From Linum tenue (lineage: Eukaryota > Streptophyta > Magnoliopsida > Malpighiales > Linaceae), in assembly GCA_946122785.1 (NCBI GenBank), contig CAMGYJ010000010.1, forward strand, positions 46,397,134 to 46,461,133: DNA of 64,000 nt, given 5' to 3'. The translations under genes and the position numbers were made by a program. Shown here in pieces: positions 1-11,819 of this stretch (position 1 is its first letter; each line of letters starts with the position of its first letter). A model generated the notes under the pieces. It had not been told where the DNA came from, did no database searches, and saw only the letters and a list, made by a program, of their open reading frames with translations.

Positions 1-44
1 GAAAACTACTACGCTACTTCGCAGCAAAAATACTACTACGTAGA

Positions 45-134
45 TACAAAATCACTATGATCAAACCACTACGTACATACAATATCACTACTACGAACAT
101 ACAAAATCAACATGATCAAACCACTACACACATA
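45..134. repeat. Two-copy short tandem repeat
   Basis: A motif of about 35 bp beginning tacaaaatca occurs at 45-79 and again at 100-134 with a few differences, separated by a related ctactacg-rich spacer. The rest of 1-610 is AT-rich and I see no gene in it. Short open frames here have no recognisable features. Confidence 0.6.
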
Positions 135-840
135 AAAAAATAACAGTACAATATAATACATTCGTGGAAAGGATAAAACAGATCTGCAATAAATATATGA
201 AATCAGAAGAGGAACACAGAAAATAAGAACGAAGGACAAAGAAATCGAGACCATTGACGATCAAAGCACTAAACAAATTAGTTCTGCAGAAACATACATG
301 AAAGGAAAAAACAATAGTAGCAGCACATACGAGAAGAGCCATGCAAAAGCATATGCAAATGGGTGAAACCCAATTGAATACCGAAAGAAAAATTGTCCTT
401 CTTACAAACCCAAGTTAACCGCCAGAGAAGGAAGCCGAAACAGATTAGAGAAGAAACAACCGATAGCCATGTGATCCGGGAGACTAACTACACGTCCATC
501 GGATGATGAGCAACGCCGGAGAGATCAAGATCGGCAGAGGGCAAAGGGAAAATGAAGATAAAATGATGAGTGCAATTTTAATCGGGAAATTTGACGGCAA
601 CGGAGGAGATATGAGAGCATCTTCATTGGTGCAATGGTATTTGCAATTGCATTTGTTTTTTTTATTGTTACTTTATTTTTTTGCAATCCAACTCATCTTA
701 CTTGCATTGCACCACATCAATGCAATTAACTTGCAATTGCAACTAACTTTTTTGATTTAATTTATTAAAACATAAACACTCAAATAATAAAATTAATGAA
801 TAATTTAATAATAAAAAGATGATGTAGCTTGCATTCCATA

Positions 841-875
<35 letters not shown>

Positions 876-877
<2 letters not shown>

Positions 878-1284
878 TGCCTTCTACGGTACCCCGGGTG
901 AAATCGGGGTACCGCATACCTTAAGTACGCAAACGCTATCTAGGACCTCGAATTAGCAGGATTTTTGGACATGATACTATACCCTAACCCTTAATGAGTG
1001 AACCCTAGGTTCCCTAAATTATCTAAATCATAAACTATAAACCCTAAGATGGTGCATTGATTTTTTGCTTATATTTGAACTAATCATAACCGTCGATTAT
1101 TGTTTCTAATTAAATTTATCTTGGGTATAAGGTTAAGAGAATTAAGACCTAGATTTTTGATCTTTAAGGGTTAGAGTATAGTATCATGTCCGAAAGATCA
1201 ATAAATTGAAGTTCTGGATAGCGGTTTTCTTACTCCTGGTATGCGGTACCCCAGATTTCACCCTGGGTACCGTAGAACTCCCCC
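876..1284. mobile_element. MITE inserted in a TA microsatellite (Micron-like)
   Basis: About 409 bp with imperfect inverted ends of about 50 bp. The left end reads ggtgccttctacggtacccc and the right end is its near complement ending at 1284. A (TA)n tract lies directly outside each end (843-875 and 1285-1302). There is no coding capacity. Insertion inside (TA)n with no other target duplication resembles the Micron MITEs of rice. I infer membership in that type from target preference only, not from sequence. Confidence 0.65.
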
Positions 1285-1389
1285 ATATATATATATATAT
1301 ATTGCTTAAATGGAGGACGAAGGCAAGAAAAAGAAGTTACAGGTCGATTAAGTGAGGGGAGGAGAATGAGAAAACAATACGACGTTCAA

Positions 1390-1896
1390 GCTAACAGCCA
1401 TCATATTATCTCTCATAATCGAAGCTAGCCCGGATGGTGGGTGTGCAAGCTCATACATGCCATAGGGATAGATGAGACTGTGCTTCGAGAGCCAGTCCGC
1501 AGCTCTATTCCCTTCCCGGTATGTATGAGTGATGCTACCAACCAGTCTTGACTAAGCTTCCTGCGAATCGCCGCCAGAATCGCCGCCAGAATCATGCGAA
1601 TTCCCTTCCAGTCCATGAAAGAATGCCCAAAGCTCCGCTAGCGCAGGCCGTTCGTTGCGGCCCAATGTTACCACAAAACCACCCAACCAATGTCCAGAGG
1701 AGTCTCGCAGTAGACCACCAGCTCCTGAATGTCCCGGGTTTCCATTGGAGGCGCCATCAATATTTAAAGCCACCCATCCAAACTGAGGAGCCTTCCAGCT
1801 CACCTCGGCTAGAACTCGGTTCGGAGGGTGGTTTCTCGTACCCGGTAGAGCTGCAGCTGCATTCCAGGCTTCGTACCACATCTTTGCCTTAGTCAT
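1390..1896 (-). pseudogene. RNase H (RVT_3) relic of a LINE
   Basis: On the minus strand, 1552-1896 encodes a tryptophan-rich lead followed by the start of a plant RVT_3 RNase H domain: a VALNIDGAS motif with the first catalytic Asp, GGLLRDSSGHW, and an ALAELWAFFHGLE motif with the Glu. The frame then degenerates into a Ser/Gly/Asp stretch and stops. About 1390-1500, in another frame, resembles the usual C-terminal end (REGN..AADWLSKHSL). The middle of the domain, including the later catalytic Asp, is lost, so it cannot be active. It is probably the 3' end of a 5'-truncated LINE. Confidence 0.7.
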
Positions 1897-2179
1897 TATG
1901 GAGTGAGCAAGCGAAGGAGGCGTGAGAGCTGCACAACTTCCATGGAACGAAGCTGTTGATCTGTTCTTCCAAAGGAGCCATACTGCAATGCTAAAGAAAG
2001 TAGCTCAAGGAACTCCATCTCTGTCATTAGCCGAATTGTCATCTACATCAATGCAATTGCATAATATGCAAGCTTGCAAAGATGCAATTGTCATCTACAT
2101 CAATGCAATTGCATAATTCAATTGCAAATGAATGCCATGTCATAATGCAATTCTAATTGCAATTCCAATGAAGATGCTC

Positions 2180-2656
2180 TGAGAGGAAGAAGAAAGAGGA
2201 AATAGAGAAAGAGACGTGTTGGGACTCTTCATATCCCCAAATCTTGCTCACCCTCCCATTTTACTCCTGAAATCATGCTGATATTTTCCTAAAAAATATT
2301 AGAATGCCCAAAATGCCCACAACTTATAAGAACTGCCAGATTAAATGAAATAACAATAAATGAGGATGGCAGGGGTTGGCATGGTGATAACCTATTGATG
2401 GGTTAGCATCTCATCACATCCCCTTCTTACAAGATATGGCAATTAGTAACTAAATTGATACTATTTGGATTCATGAATTTCATCACTTCAATTCATAAAT
2501 CATAAATTCACTATTACATTTATTTAATCCACCAATTAAATTCATTTGCCACCTCTACTTCTTACACACCATTATTGAGAGTGCACATGTAATAATTCGA
2601 AGAAGTGACAAAGTCAACTCAATTCAAGACAAATTTTATCATCGGAAAACAAGGTC
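2180..2656. other. Non-coding spacer
   Basis: AT-rich sequence between the Harbinger-like element and the LINE target site. I see no gene, repeat unit or structured RNA in it. Confidence 0.5.
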
Positions 2657-2710
2657 AAAGCACACACTAATTTTTTTTTTTTTGGTGAAAAACAGAGCGC
2701 ATGGGGCGCT

Positions 2711-5700
2711 CTAACCCTTAAGTATTAATGATACGGGCGTTTGGACGCCAAAAGAATCAAACAAGAGCCAGTGTCTCAGACTCGGTCCCGGGTTATCTAA
2801 CATATGCAATCCCATGTTTAGCGAGTGCCCAGCATTAGCCAAAAAATCAGCAACGTAGTTCCCCTCTCGGTAGACATGTTCCATCGTTACCTCCCACTCC
2901 CGGCTCCGCAGATCCCTAATAGCATTCGCCAAAGTGCGATGGGGATGGCTATCCCGATCCGTCTGGATGATAGCTAGCGCCGTCCTCGAATCACTCTGGA
3001 GTCGCACTTTCCGGGCTCCCGTCTCCCAAGCCATCCTCAAGCCATGATATATCCCAGCCAGCTCCGCATGCGTGATCGAGTGATCCCCCAAGTTTGCTGA
3101 GAAGGCTCTCAAGAATCTGCCATCGCTATCACGAAGCACTCCACCGGCCGTGGCACTCCCTGCGGATAGGATTACGGAACCATCCGTATTTAACGCAATC
3201 CAACCAGGAGGCGGCTTCTCCCACCCAATCATACCTGTGGACCTCTCCCTTCCATCGCCCACTGCTTGCTGCGTTCTGCCAAAAGCTAACTGACAGTGTT
3301 GCTTCATCTCCACTGCTCGCCGGGCCAGCATCCGAGGGGGCTCCAATTTTTCCTCAAACACCCAAACATTGCGGCTCTTCCATAACTTCCAGCAAAGAAT
3401 GGCGAAAAGAGAAGCATCGATTACCTTGCTCCTGTTCGTCAGGTAATAATGGATCCACTTGGTGCAATCCTCCTCAAAAAAATACCGATCGGGCTCATCT
3501 TCAAGAACTTCAGCCCACACTGCCCGGGCGTAGGAACAGTCACGTACTGCATGCATCGTCGTCTCCGGTCCGTCTCCGCAAACTGGGCAAGTGTCCGCCT
3601 GAGCTAAATGTCTTCTGCGCCTCTCCCCATTTGTAAGCAGCTTACCATGGAGCACCAGCCACAGGAAGGAACGAGTTCTCTGGGGTCCCTCCACGCGCCA
3701 AGCTCGTCGCCAAACCGGGTGGGCCTGACCGACCTCCTCCTCCGCTCTCAGAAGCTCGTAGGCGGATTTAACGGTGAAAAGGCCTGAGGGTGATAATTTC
3801 CAGGTTGGGACGTCCGGCTCTCTCTCTGTCGGGATCGGGTGAAGCATCAATTGCAAAACAAGTGCTTCTGGTAGAAAGGCTCGCACGTACTGCAGGTTCC
3901 ACTCCCCGTTCAGAACCAGCTCGGCTACAGTAAGCTTCCTCGCCGCATCCGGCAATCCGATGGCGAAATCCGCTAACGGTGGCCCGTCCTGCAACCAGCA
4001 ATCTTCCCAAAATCTCGTCTGCTCTCCGCTCTTAACGTTCCACATCGTCCCTTGAGGAATAAGATGAAGGATTCTTAGCACCCCCTTCCATAGATTAGAC
4101 ATCCGACCCGTCGTTCTAGGAATCCACCCATCCTCTGCCTTCCTCAAGTACTTGCTTCGCACAACTCTCGCCCATAGGGAATCCGCTTCCGTCATGAGCC
4201 GCCAGGCAATCTTCATCATGAATGCCTCATTCATATTTGTTGCATTTCGCATGCCCAGCCCACCCTGGTCTTTCGGCTTACAAACTGTGTCCCAATCCAC
4301 CAGATGGATCTTGCGCCCTTGCTCGGAGCTCCCCCAAATAAATCCTCTTATCTTCCTGTCAATATACTCACGTACAGAGGCAGGCAGAAATGAAGTCTGC
4401 ATAGTATAAGCTGGGAGCGATGACAGTACTGACTGTGCTAACGTGATCCTCCCTGCCAGAGACAGCGTTTTAACTTTCCAACCAGCCAGCCTTGCATCTA
4501 TCCGATCAATGAGCTCTGCGAATGTTGCCTTGGAGACCCTGTCATGGATCACCGAAACTCCCAAGTATCGCCCCAGATTCTTCGTCTCCGGGATGTTCAA
4601 CGCATTGCTAATTGCTCCTCCCTCAGCCTAGTTGACATTCCGCGAGAAGAAGACTCTTGACTTGGGTCTGCTAACTTGTTACCCAGAGGCTGCCCCAAAC
4701 TCCGCCAGACATTGCAGAATAACCTGGACCTGATCGAGTGAAGCAACACTGAAAAGTATTAGGTCATCAGCAAAAAATAAATGTGAGAGGGCTGGTCCAC
4801 GACTCGACACTTTCACAGGCTTCCAATCCCCTCTCTCCACTGCCGCCGATATAAGATGGCCAAGCCGTTCCATACATAGGGTAAAGATATACGGAGAGAG
4901 AGGGCAGCCTTGGCGTAGACCTCGAGATGGTTCAAATGGCTCAGTCAACCCACCATTCCACTGAATCTGCATAGTCGGTGTGGAGATACAGTTCATGGTA
5001 ATATCGATGAACTCCTGGGGCGCGCCTGCTGCCTGCAGCGTGTCACGAACAAAACTCCATTTGATTCTGTCATAAGCCTTGGCCAGATCAATCTTGAGCA
5101 CCATCCATCCTGTCTTGCCCTTCTTAGCCCTCATCGAATGAACCACTTCCTGCAAAATGCAAATGTTATCAGTTATATGTCGCCCGGGAACAAAACTCGT
5201 CTGAGTTTCGTGTACCAGCCGAGGCATGATTGGCTTGATTCTCTCCGCCAGGCACTTGGTAAGCATCTTATACGTTACATTACAAAGGCTGATCGGTCGG
5301 AACTGATCAATAGTAATCGGTTTTGCAACCTTCGGAATGAGAACCACGATCGTATCATTCAGCTCCTTCACCCGCGAAGGCTGGGACCAGCAAGACTGAA
5401 TAAACTGCAGGACCGCAGGGCCCACCAACTCCCACTTCCGCTGATAGAACAACGGGTTAAGACCGTCTTTGCCTGGCGCCTTTAGCGCGCCCATCGCCTT
5501 CACCGCGCCCTGAAGCTCCTCCATCGAAACCTGTCGAGCAAGAGTGTTCCACAGCTCCGGGGGGACTTCATCAAAGGAAGCCTGCAACACACTAATAGCC
5601 CCATTCTCATCAGTATATAGTTCCTCATAAAATTGCCTTGCCATGTCCAAAAGAGAAGTCTGATCCGTCACCCATTCTCCAATATTGTTTTTCAAGGCCG

Positions 5701-6791
5701 ACACCCTATTTCTCCGCCTTCGACTCATAGTTTTTGAATGGAAATAGTTAGTATTGCTGTCCCCTGACACAATCCAAGTCGACCGAGATTTTTGATACCA
5801 AAGTAATTCTTCCTGGACAAGGATTTCTTCAAGCTCTGCTCTCGCTATGCCGATTCTCGGGTCATCAGAATCACCCCCCACCCTGCACCTCCAGCCGTTC
5901 TATTCGCCTCAGAATAGCATTTTTCTTTCTGAAAATATTCCCGAAGACATTGTGGTTCCAATTTGTTGCTTCCGCCGTGAACTCTGCTATGGAGCTAAGC
6001 AAGTCCGTCCCCCGCTCCCAGGCTCCCGTCGCCATCTCATTAAACCCCTCATGCACTAGCCACGCCGCCAAGAATTTAAAAGGTTTTGGGCCAGCTGGTT
6101 GGAACATGGGATTCAGTGTAGCAAGGATCGGACGATGATCGCTTCTCATTCTAGGGAGATGACTAACAACTGTATCCGGCAACATGGCATTTGCCAAGGC
6201 CCTGTCAAGTTTCTCTTTAATTCCCGTTCGGAACCACGTGTAAGGGGGTCCAGTAAAACCCAGGTCGATCAACCCAGCATCCAAGACACAATTCTGGAAA
6301 TCCCGTGCTCGTGCCGCATCAAAAGGTGATCCGCCCAGCTTGTCGTTCGGCTGTAGGATGGAGTTGAAGTCCCCCGTCAAAATCCAAGGCTCCGTTACCT
6401 CTTCCGCCATCGTACGAATGGCTTCCCATAGTTCCCGACGCTGGATTAGCGCTGGGTTAGCGTAGATTGCCGTCAGCACCCATTGGTCCTGGCCACTCTG
6501 AACTCTAACATGGAGGAAATGGTCACCTCTGTCAACCTCGGTGATCGTTACTACCCCTGAATCCCAAAGTAACCAAATCCCGCCCGATCTGCCTATTGCC
6601 TCTACCACAAGGTGTTTATCAAACCCCAGCTCTCGAATGACCTCTTCCGCTCTATTCCCACTGATTTTTGGTTCCACCAGAATAACTATATTCGGTCGGT
6701 ATCACCGTCGATATTCCCTGAACACTCGCAGGAAGCGTTTACTCCCTGCCCCCCTACAGTTCCATGTGAAAATTTTGATCATTGACACCAT
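2711..6791 (-). pseudogene. LINE ORF2 polyprotein (EN-RT-zf-RVT-RNase H), disrupted
   Basis: The conceptual frame starts at the ATG at 6791, followed by the endonuclease opening IFTWNCRGAG. The apurinic-like endonuclease shows LTGDFNSIL and RMRSDHRPI (5871-6677). The reverse transcriptase (4679-5881) shows FRPISLCNV, a VPGRHITDNI box, GLRQGCPLSPYIF and the catalytic FADDLILF. A zf-RVT motif (CPVCGDG...H...C) and RNase H (LNTDGS, HAELAGIYHG, LQSDSRTAL) lie in 2711-4600. Breaks: TGA at 6702-6704, a one-base shift in a G-run near 5875-5881, TAA at 4679-4681 and TAG at 4628-4630. Catalytic motifs remain legible, so the death is fairly recent. Confidence 0.92.
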
Positions 6792-6826
6792 GGACTAATA
6801 GGGTAGCTCGGCATTCACTAGGAGAC

Positions 6827-8509
6827 TCAGAGAGAGGAAGCCTCCTCATTGAGGCCCCCTCCCGACTTCCCATTAACATCGCCTAGTGGTTTCCCATGCT
6901 GATCCTTCGTCCTAATTAGTATATCCCCTTTCGGGTCATTCATACCTCTAGGATCCGGTGGCTTCTCCTGGATATTGTCATTGTTCTCTTTGCTAAGCCT
7001 CCCAAAATCACCTTTTCCCCAGCCCCATGCACGCGGCTTGGCTAACCTGGCTTGGTGGATTTATATCTCTGACAGGGTATTTCGCAATTTGTCCCAGCGG
7101 ACTAGGTCGGGGAGCGGATGAACGGGGATCCGAGGGAGACTGCTCCACCGGCTTGTCCACATTTAAGTGATTCCTGGTTTTGGATGTTTCACTATTGATC
7201 GGGATACAATCCTCCTTCTCTTTCCCCCTCTCATTTGCTTTCCCCTTATTTTTTCCCCGCTCCTCAACAGTAGGATACTCACGTAGCTCAGACGATGCAC
7301 CCCCCTCACCCCCCGTCTCTTCCACCTCCAGAACATTAAAACGAGAACCATTCTGCCTATCCCTCCCTTGTGCCTGATCTCTCCGCTTGTCTTGACTTTC
7401 CCTCTCCAACTCTGGGTTCGGCCTGCGAGTTCTTGGCTTCTTCTTGGCGATCATCCACTCCCCATACACTGTTTCAGGTTGTTTAGGTTCAGTCCTTGTC
7501 TGGGCTATAGCGGGTTCCTCCACCTCCATATCCTCCTTCCGCCCCATGCAAGAACATCGAGCTCGCTCGAAGTACGTACCACACTGCAGACATATTTTTT
7601 CGAGCCCCTCATATTGTATAAAATATTTCTTCCCGTTGATCGTAAACTGGGATAGCAGAGGCCGAGTTAAATCGACCTGGACACAGACCCGGGCATAGTC
7701 ACTTCGCGCCCCCGACATTGTTGCATGGTCTACCCGCAAGGGTTTCCCTATACGTTCTCCAATCCTCATTACCGCCACCGGATGAAAATAGTGAATCGAT
7801 AGCTCCAACAGTCTAGCCCAAACAAGGGTCGATGAGATCTCATGTTCGTATGGATTAAAATCCTTCGTCCATGGGTGTACGGTTAAATAGTTATCACCTA
7901 TTAGCCACGGTCCACCCGTTATTGCTCTCTCATAGTCTATCCCGCTCGTGAAGCGAACGAGAAAGTAGCCTTTTTTAACCGACGTTACTTGAATCGATCC
8001 CGCCTTCTCCCAAATGCCCTGCAAACGCTTTAGCATCATCGTGTATGAAACAGTTCGCCCTAGCGCTTTCACCACGAGGGCCGATCTCCATTGTCGACAG
8101 AACATTCTCTCCTCCGCCGTAGTGTAATGGATGGCTGGGCACTTAGGATCGCCCTCCCCTTCAACGTCATGCTCTAAACCGTCCTCACGTATGCCCGCCA
8201 TGACGTCTTCAGAATCCGAATCCGCAATATACCACAACTCAGACCTGGGCGCCTCGCTGAAGAGACGTCTCGCCGCCCCTCTTCCATCCCCCCATGCCGG
8301 GGTTTTGGTAGCTGGCTGGGGTATCGTTTGTTGCCTATCACCTTCAGTCCTCTCCGCCGATCCCGTTGCCTGACTGGAGTCGCCCGGGTTCAGAACAGTT
8401 TGTTTCGCCCCTTTTTTTTTTACTGTTGCGCCTCGCGCTCACCCTTAGGGTTTGGCGAGGAGGACTCGGTCGGGGGTCGCCTTTGTCCGGTCACCGAGTC
8501 TTCAAGCAT
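6827..8509 (-). pseudogene. LINE ORF1 (DUF4283 RNA-binding, CCHC), frameshifted
   Basis: The main frame, 7008-8237, contains the DUF4283-type region of plant LINE ORF1: ALVVKALGRTVSYTMMLKRL, GYFLVRF, RAITGGPWLIGDNYLTVHPW and WARLLELSIHYF. A partial zinc knuckle follows (ICLQCGTYFERARCSC) and then a charged low-complexity tail. No ATG lies at the head of this frame. An ATG at 8509 opens a 29-codon frame in another phase that stops at an A-tract near 8410-8420, so a slippage frameshift there is likely. Near 7030-7045 a second shift would extend the protein to the TGA at 6827-6829, 36 nt before the ORF2 ATG. Both corrections are inferences. In active elements the product coats the RNA in a ribonucleoprotein. 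Confidence 0.8.
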
Positions 8510-8680
8510 AGTAGCATCATGGCCGCCCCCGGCCAGCGGTGTAGGCACCGCCGGCATGGAGCGTACGATCGGAAACCCTACTGCTCGCAAGGAAAATTTT
8601 CGTCGCTCCGAGTTTTCCGGAAACCCTTTTCTTTTTTTCTTAAACGATTACTTTTGAACTCATTAAAGCACACACTAATT

Positions 8681-8922
8681 AAAAACAACAATCGTAATTT
8701 CTTCCCAATAACCGGTGGCGCCACCGAGTCATCCTCATCGCCGTAATTACGACAATAATAATAGTGTTGCGAGACAAGATTGAAGTAACATGAGATGACC
8801 GTGATTCTACATGCTATTACAATTACTCTTGTAAAAACATCAGGAAAAGAAAAATTAACTCGAAAAAACGATACATTCTTTCTTCATCGATAGAATATAT
8901 ACGCCAACATACATGTTTATAT
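8681..8922. other. Non-coding spacer
   Basis: Sequence between the LINE and the next MITE. No gene is visible. Confidence 0.5.
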
Positions 8923-9231
8923 GAGCACTTCTACTATGCTATATAGTATTGGTGCTTTAATGTACAACTTGAAGTTGTACCATAACATTAAATGTATAAG
9001 TTAAGGTTGTACCATAAAGGAATTTGTATCATTATGTTATGGTACAACTTTACAACTTGAAGTTGTATCATCACATAAGGTATAAGTTTAAGTTGTACCA
9101 TAAAAAAATTTGAACAAAAAGTATAGGTAGTACAATCTAAAGTTGTACCATAACATTAAAGGTAAAATTTCAAGTTGTACCATAAAAGTTAAAACCTATA
9201 GCACCAATGTTATATAGCATTGTAAAATTCC
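8923..9231. mobile_element. Palindrome-rich MITE, copy 1
   Basis: About 309 bp. The ends share an inverted motif around tgctatatagtattggtgct (left, about 8937-8956) and agcaccaatgttatatagca (right, about 9200-9219). The inside is built almost entirely of TGGTACAACTT/AAGTTGTACCA units in both orientations, so a transcript would fold into several hairpins. The 12-bp direct repeat acatgtttatat abuts both ends (8911-8922 and 9232-9243) and may be the target duplication. A second copy in the opposite orientation lies at 20564-20870. A superfamily cannot be assigned safely; Mutator-like is possible from the length of the duplication. Confidence 0.75.
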
Positions 9232-9282
9232 ACATGTTTATATAGCTACTAATAGTACTCCTATTAATTACTCTGCTAAACC

Positions 9283-10017
9283 CTAGGATCGTTGAGGACA
9301 TGACTTGGGCTGTCTTCTCTTGTCATGTAACAAATAGTCATTACAATCATTATCATTGTTATCATCCTCATCATGATCATCACAACCATACTGATCATAA
9401 TGCCTGCGAGGATGGTAGAGGCGCAGGGCAAAGCCGATGCCTTTGTTGATGCCAAAGAAGAGGCCGGCAAATAAGGCGAGAGCCAGTACGACGTCAGGTT
9501 CCGGCACCCACCGTCCCTCTCGTCTCGGCTCCAGGCTGCCGACGGTGAAGCCAACGACCATATAAACGAGGAACACAAATGCAAGCCTGAATTCCATCGC
9601 ATGGACGGTCCTCATGGAGGCCGGAAACAACAACTGTACCATCCGAACAACTACTCCTTTCTTCTCCTTCTCCTTCTCCTTCTGTCCCGGTAACCACCAA
9701 CGTAACACATAAGCTTAAGTTATTGAATTTCACGTAAATTAAATACGTTTATAAAAATTGATCAATACACATACCGTCTTGGAAAGATGAAGGATGTTGA
9801 AGTATCCCAGCTGTAGGTAGATGAAGAAAGGAACGTAGAGGAAGAGAGCGGTGTTGACGATGGATCGGACGGTGTCTGTCGGGGCGATGAGCCGGCGGAG
9901 GAGGAAGAAGGAGATGAGAAAGAAGAAGTACACCCTTTCACCCCAAAACCGGTAGACGAAAAGCACGCTTTCTGCATCTTCAGCTTCTAATACTGCTTTC
10001 CCCAGTATTCTTGCCAT
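9283..10017 (-). CDS. Unrecognised membrane protein, two exons
   Basis: I do not recognise this family. A two-exon model works: exon 1 at 9775-10017 begins MARILGKAVLEAEDAE and ends at a donor AAGACG|GTATGT. Exon 2 is 9283-9681, after an acceptor GACAG. Phases match and give 213 residues. About four hydrophobic stretches are visible: VYFFFLISFFLL, IVNTALFLYVPFFIYLQLGYF, LAFVFLVYMVVGFTVG and VVLALALFAGLFFGI. A lysine/glutamate run (KEKEKEKK) sits at the exon junction and a strongly acidic Asp/Asn run (DDHDEDDNNDNDCND) lies near the C-terminus. It is probably an integral membrane protein. The C-terminal low-complexity tail makes the exact stop uncertain. Confidence 0.5.
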
Positions 10018-10802
10018 ATGATGGCTTTCCTATATATCCTGATTATGAGTTCGATGCTAGTTTTGGGTATGGATTAGAGTCACAAATAACAAACAATCGC
10101 CCGGATATGATTTAATGAGCTCATTTTTTATACTAGTCATTGTAGTGAACAAACTTTAGGATTTTTCAGCCATAAATATAGTGACTTTTAGTTTAAGTCC
10201 TTAATTATAGAAATTAGTTTAAGTCGTCGTACATACGCTCAGTAAGGAAATTAAAATTCCCCAAGTTTTTTTAATCAACATTTTCTCTTCTATGAGCTTG
10301 GCCACACATTACATTTATGTACATTTTATATATATGCAATGCATGCTTCACTAGCTAATTCTGCCCTACGATTATTATCTTCACAGAGTAATAACTTAAT
10401 ATATAAGTTATCCGAACGAGATCCTTGTAATTACTTGATATTTCTCGAGCTTGATATATTAATTTATTGCTATTCCTTGAGCTTTGGAATTCGTTATTTG
10501 ATTGAAACTGATGTCAAGTATTGTGCACTGTACGATGTATAGGTGGTGATAGTCTAATTTCGCGTACGTTTAGTCGTGCCTAGGTAGTAATCGCCAAGGT
10601 TCTAAGCAGATTATTAGGCATTCATAGCATTAAGGTAGAGTTAGGCGCCACCTAGACGATGCTAGGCGCAATGACTTCCGTTATGTGTAATTAGACTATC
10701 ACCAATAGATTTAGAACTGTCTGAATTGTGTGCGGCAGTGACTGGATGACTGCAATGACTTCCGTTATGTGTAATTTTCTGCATGAATTTGTTTGTTTGA
10801 AG
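10018..10802. other. Non-coding spacer
   Basis: AT-rich sequence upstream of the membrane-protein gene's start and of the HisRS fragment. The track-length open frame at 10339-10542 has no recognisable domain. Nothing else is supported. Confidence 0.4.
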
Positions 10803-11475
10803 GTTTCGTGGTTGTATGGATTCGAAGATGTTGATTTCCCGGTGTTAGAGTCTGAAGCTTTGTTCATTCGGAAAGCTGGAGAGGAAATTAGGGGCCAGGT
10901 TGGTGTGCTGGTCCGAACTGTTATAATTCTCAGTTTCTCAGCCATAGGTGTAGAATCAATATTCTGTGATGGATGAAGAGGAAGTAAATTGCAATTTGAT
11001 TGCTCTGCTCAAATGTTGGTGCTTAGGACTCTTAACTAGAATGCTTTACAGGTAAAAAAAACCATTGTAGGTTATGAATGGTTCCCTTCCTAATGGTTTC
11101 CCTTCTCTGCAGTTGTACTGTTTCGAAGATCGTTGGAATCGCCGTGTTGCTTTGAGGCCTGACCTGGCTCCTTCACTGGCTATGCTGGTCATTCGGAAAG
11201 AGTACTCAAGCTTCAGCCGCATTTGCTATTTGCTCTTTTTTTCTTTCTACTTGATGTTTGTGCTGGACCTGCATTGCTGTTTTGGTGTTTGAAGACTTAA
11301 AAAACTGTGTATTGATTTAAGTATTGCTTATGCTTTGTATCCAGGTACAGATGCCAGAATTGATCTCCGTGTTTTTTTTTTTTTTTTTTTTGCCTAGAAA
11401 ACCTGCACCTTTGCCATTGAAATGGTTTGCTGTTGGACATTGTTGGCAGTATGAGAGGATGACGAGGAAATGGAC
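10803..11475 (+). pseudogene. Fragment of an organellar-type histidyl-tRNA synthetase gene
   Basis: Three exon-like blocks read in order as the N-terminal catalytic part of a class II histidyl-tRNA synthetase. 10803-10898 encodes VSWLYGFEDVDFPVLESE...RKAGEEIRGQ and ends at CAG|GT. 11113-11209 follows an acceptor ctgcag and encodes LYCFEDRWNRRVALRPDLAPSLAMLVI (motif 2 region). About 11405-11475 encodes PLPLKWFAVGHCWQYERMTRKW. The exon order and the intervening intron-like sequences are kept, so this is a genomic fragment and not a retrocopy. The rest of the enzyme (HisA motif, anticodon domain) is not seen nearby, and the third block falls out of frame after MTRKW. The intact gene presumably lies elsewhere. 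Confidence 0.75.
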
Positions 11476-11819
11476 TCTTTCTCTCTCATTTGTGATCCGG
11501 TTTCACTCTCTATCTTCTGTTTCGTTCTAACGTTCTCTTCTCTTTTGTGGTCTTAGTTTTGTATATTCTTCACAGCATGCACTCGACTCCATCGAGGAGG
11601 GTCATGTGCATCCTTTATCGCGAGAATCCCTCCGGTAATCCATCTCTATTCTTCCTTTTTGGTTTTGTTGTGTGCCTAATTATTTTCTTTACTCATTCAA
11701 TTTCTTGGATTCCAATTTGTTGATAGCTAGCTCCTTCTAGTATATAGTTGTCCACCTTTTTTTCTTTCCTTCACTAACTGGTGGTGTTATATTTTCGTTT
11801 CTCCATGGCAGATTCTACT

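Larger units (their letters stand above)
615..2179. mobile_element. PIF/Harbinger-like composite element with 3-bp TSD
   Basis: A 15-bp perfect terminal inverted repeat, GAGCATCTTCATTGG at 615 and its complement ending at 2179, is flanked by TGA on both sides (612-614 and 2180-2182). A 3-bp TNA-type TSD is characteristic of the PIF/Harbinger superfamily. Both subterminal regions are rich in short ATTGCAAT-type motifs (roughly 630-760 and 2040-2160). The interior has no Harbinger transposase. It instead holds a TA-flanked MITE (876-1284) and a LINE RNase H relic (about 1390-1896), so the element is non-autonomous and has been a target for later insertions. Confidence 0.6.
2671..8664 (-). mobile_element. 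Full-length L1-type LINE, 5.99 kb, inactivated
   Basis: On the minus strand the order is 5' UTR, ORF1, ORF2 (endonuclease, reverse transcriptase, zf-RVT, RNase H) and a poly(A) tail, seen as 13 T at 2671-2683. The flanks carry a target-site duplication: aaagcacacactaa at 2657-2670 and again at 8665-8678, extendable by tt if the tail absorbs two T. The retained 5' end and the TSD show a complete target-primed insertion rather than the usual truncated copy. ORF1 has two apparent frameshifts. ORF2 has three in-frame stops and one frameshift, so this copy cannot move by itself. Domain order matches plant L1-clade LINEs that acquired an RNase H. Confidence 0.92.
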
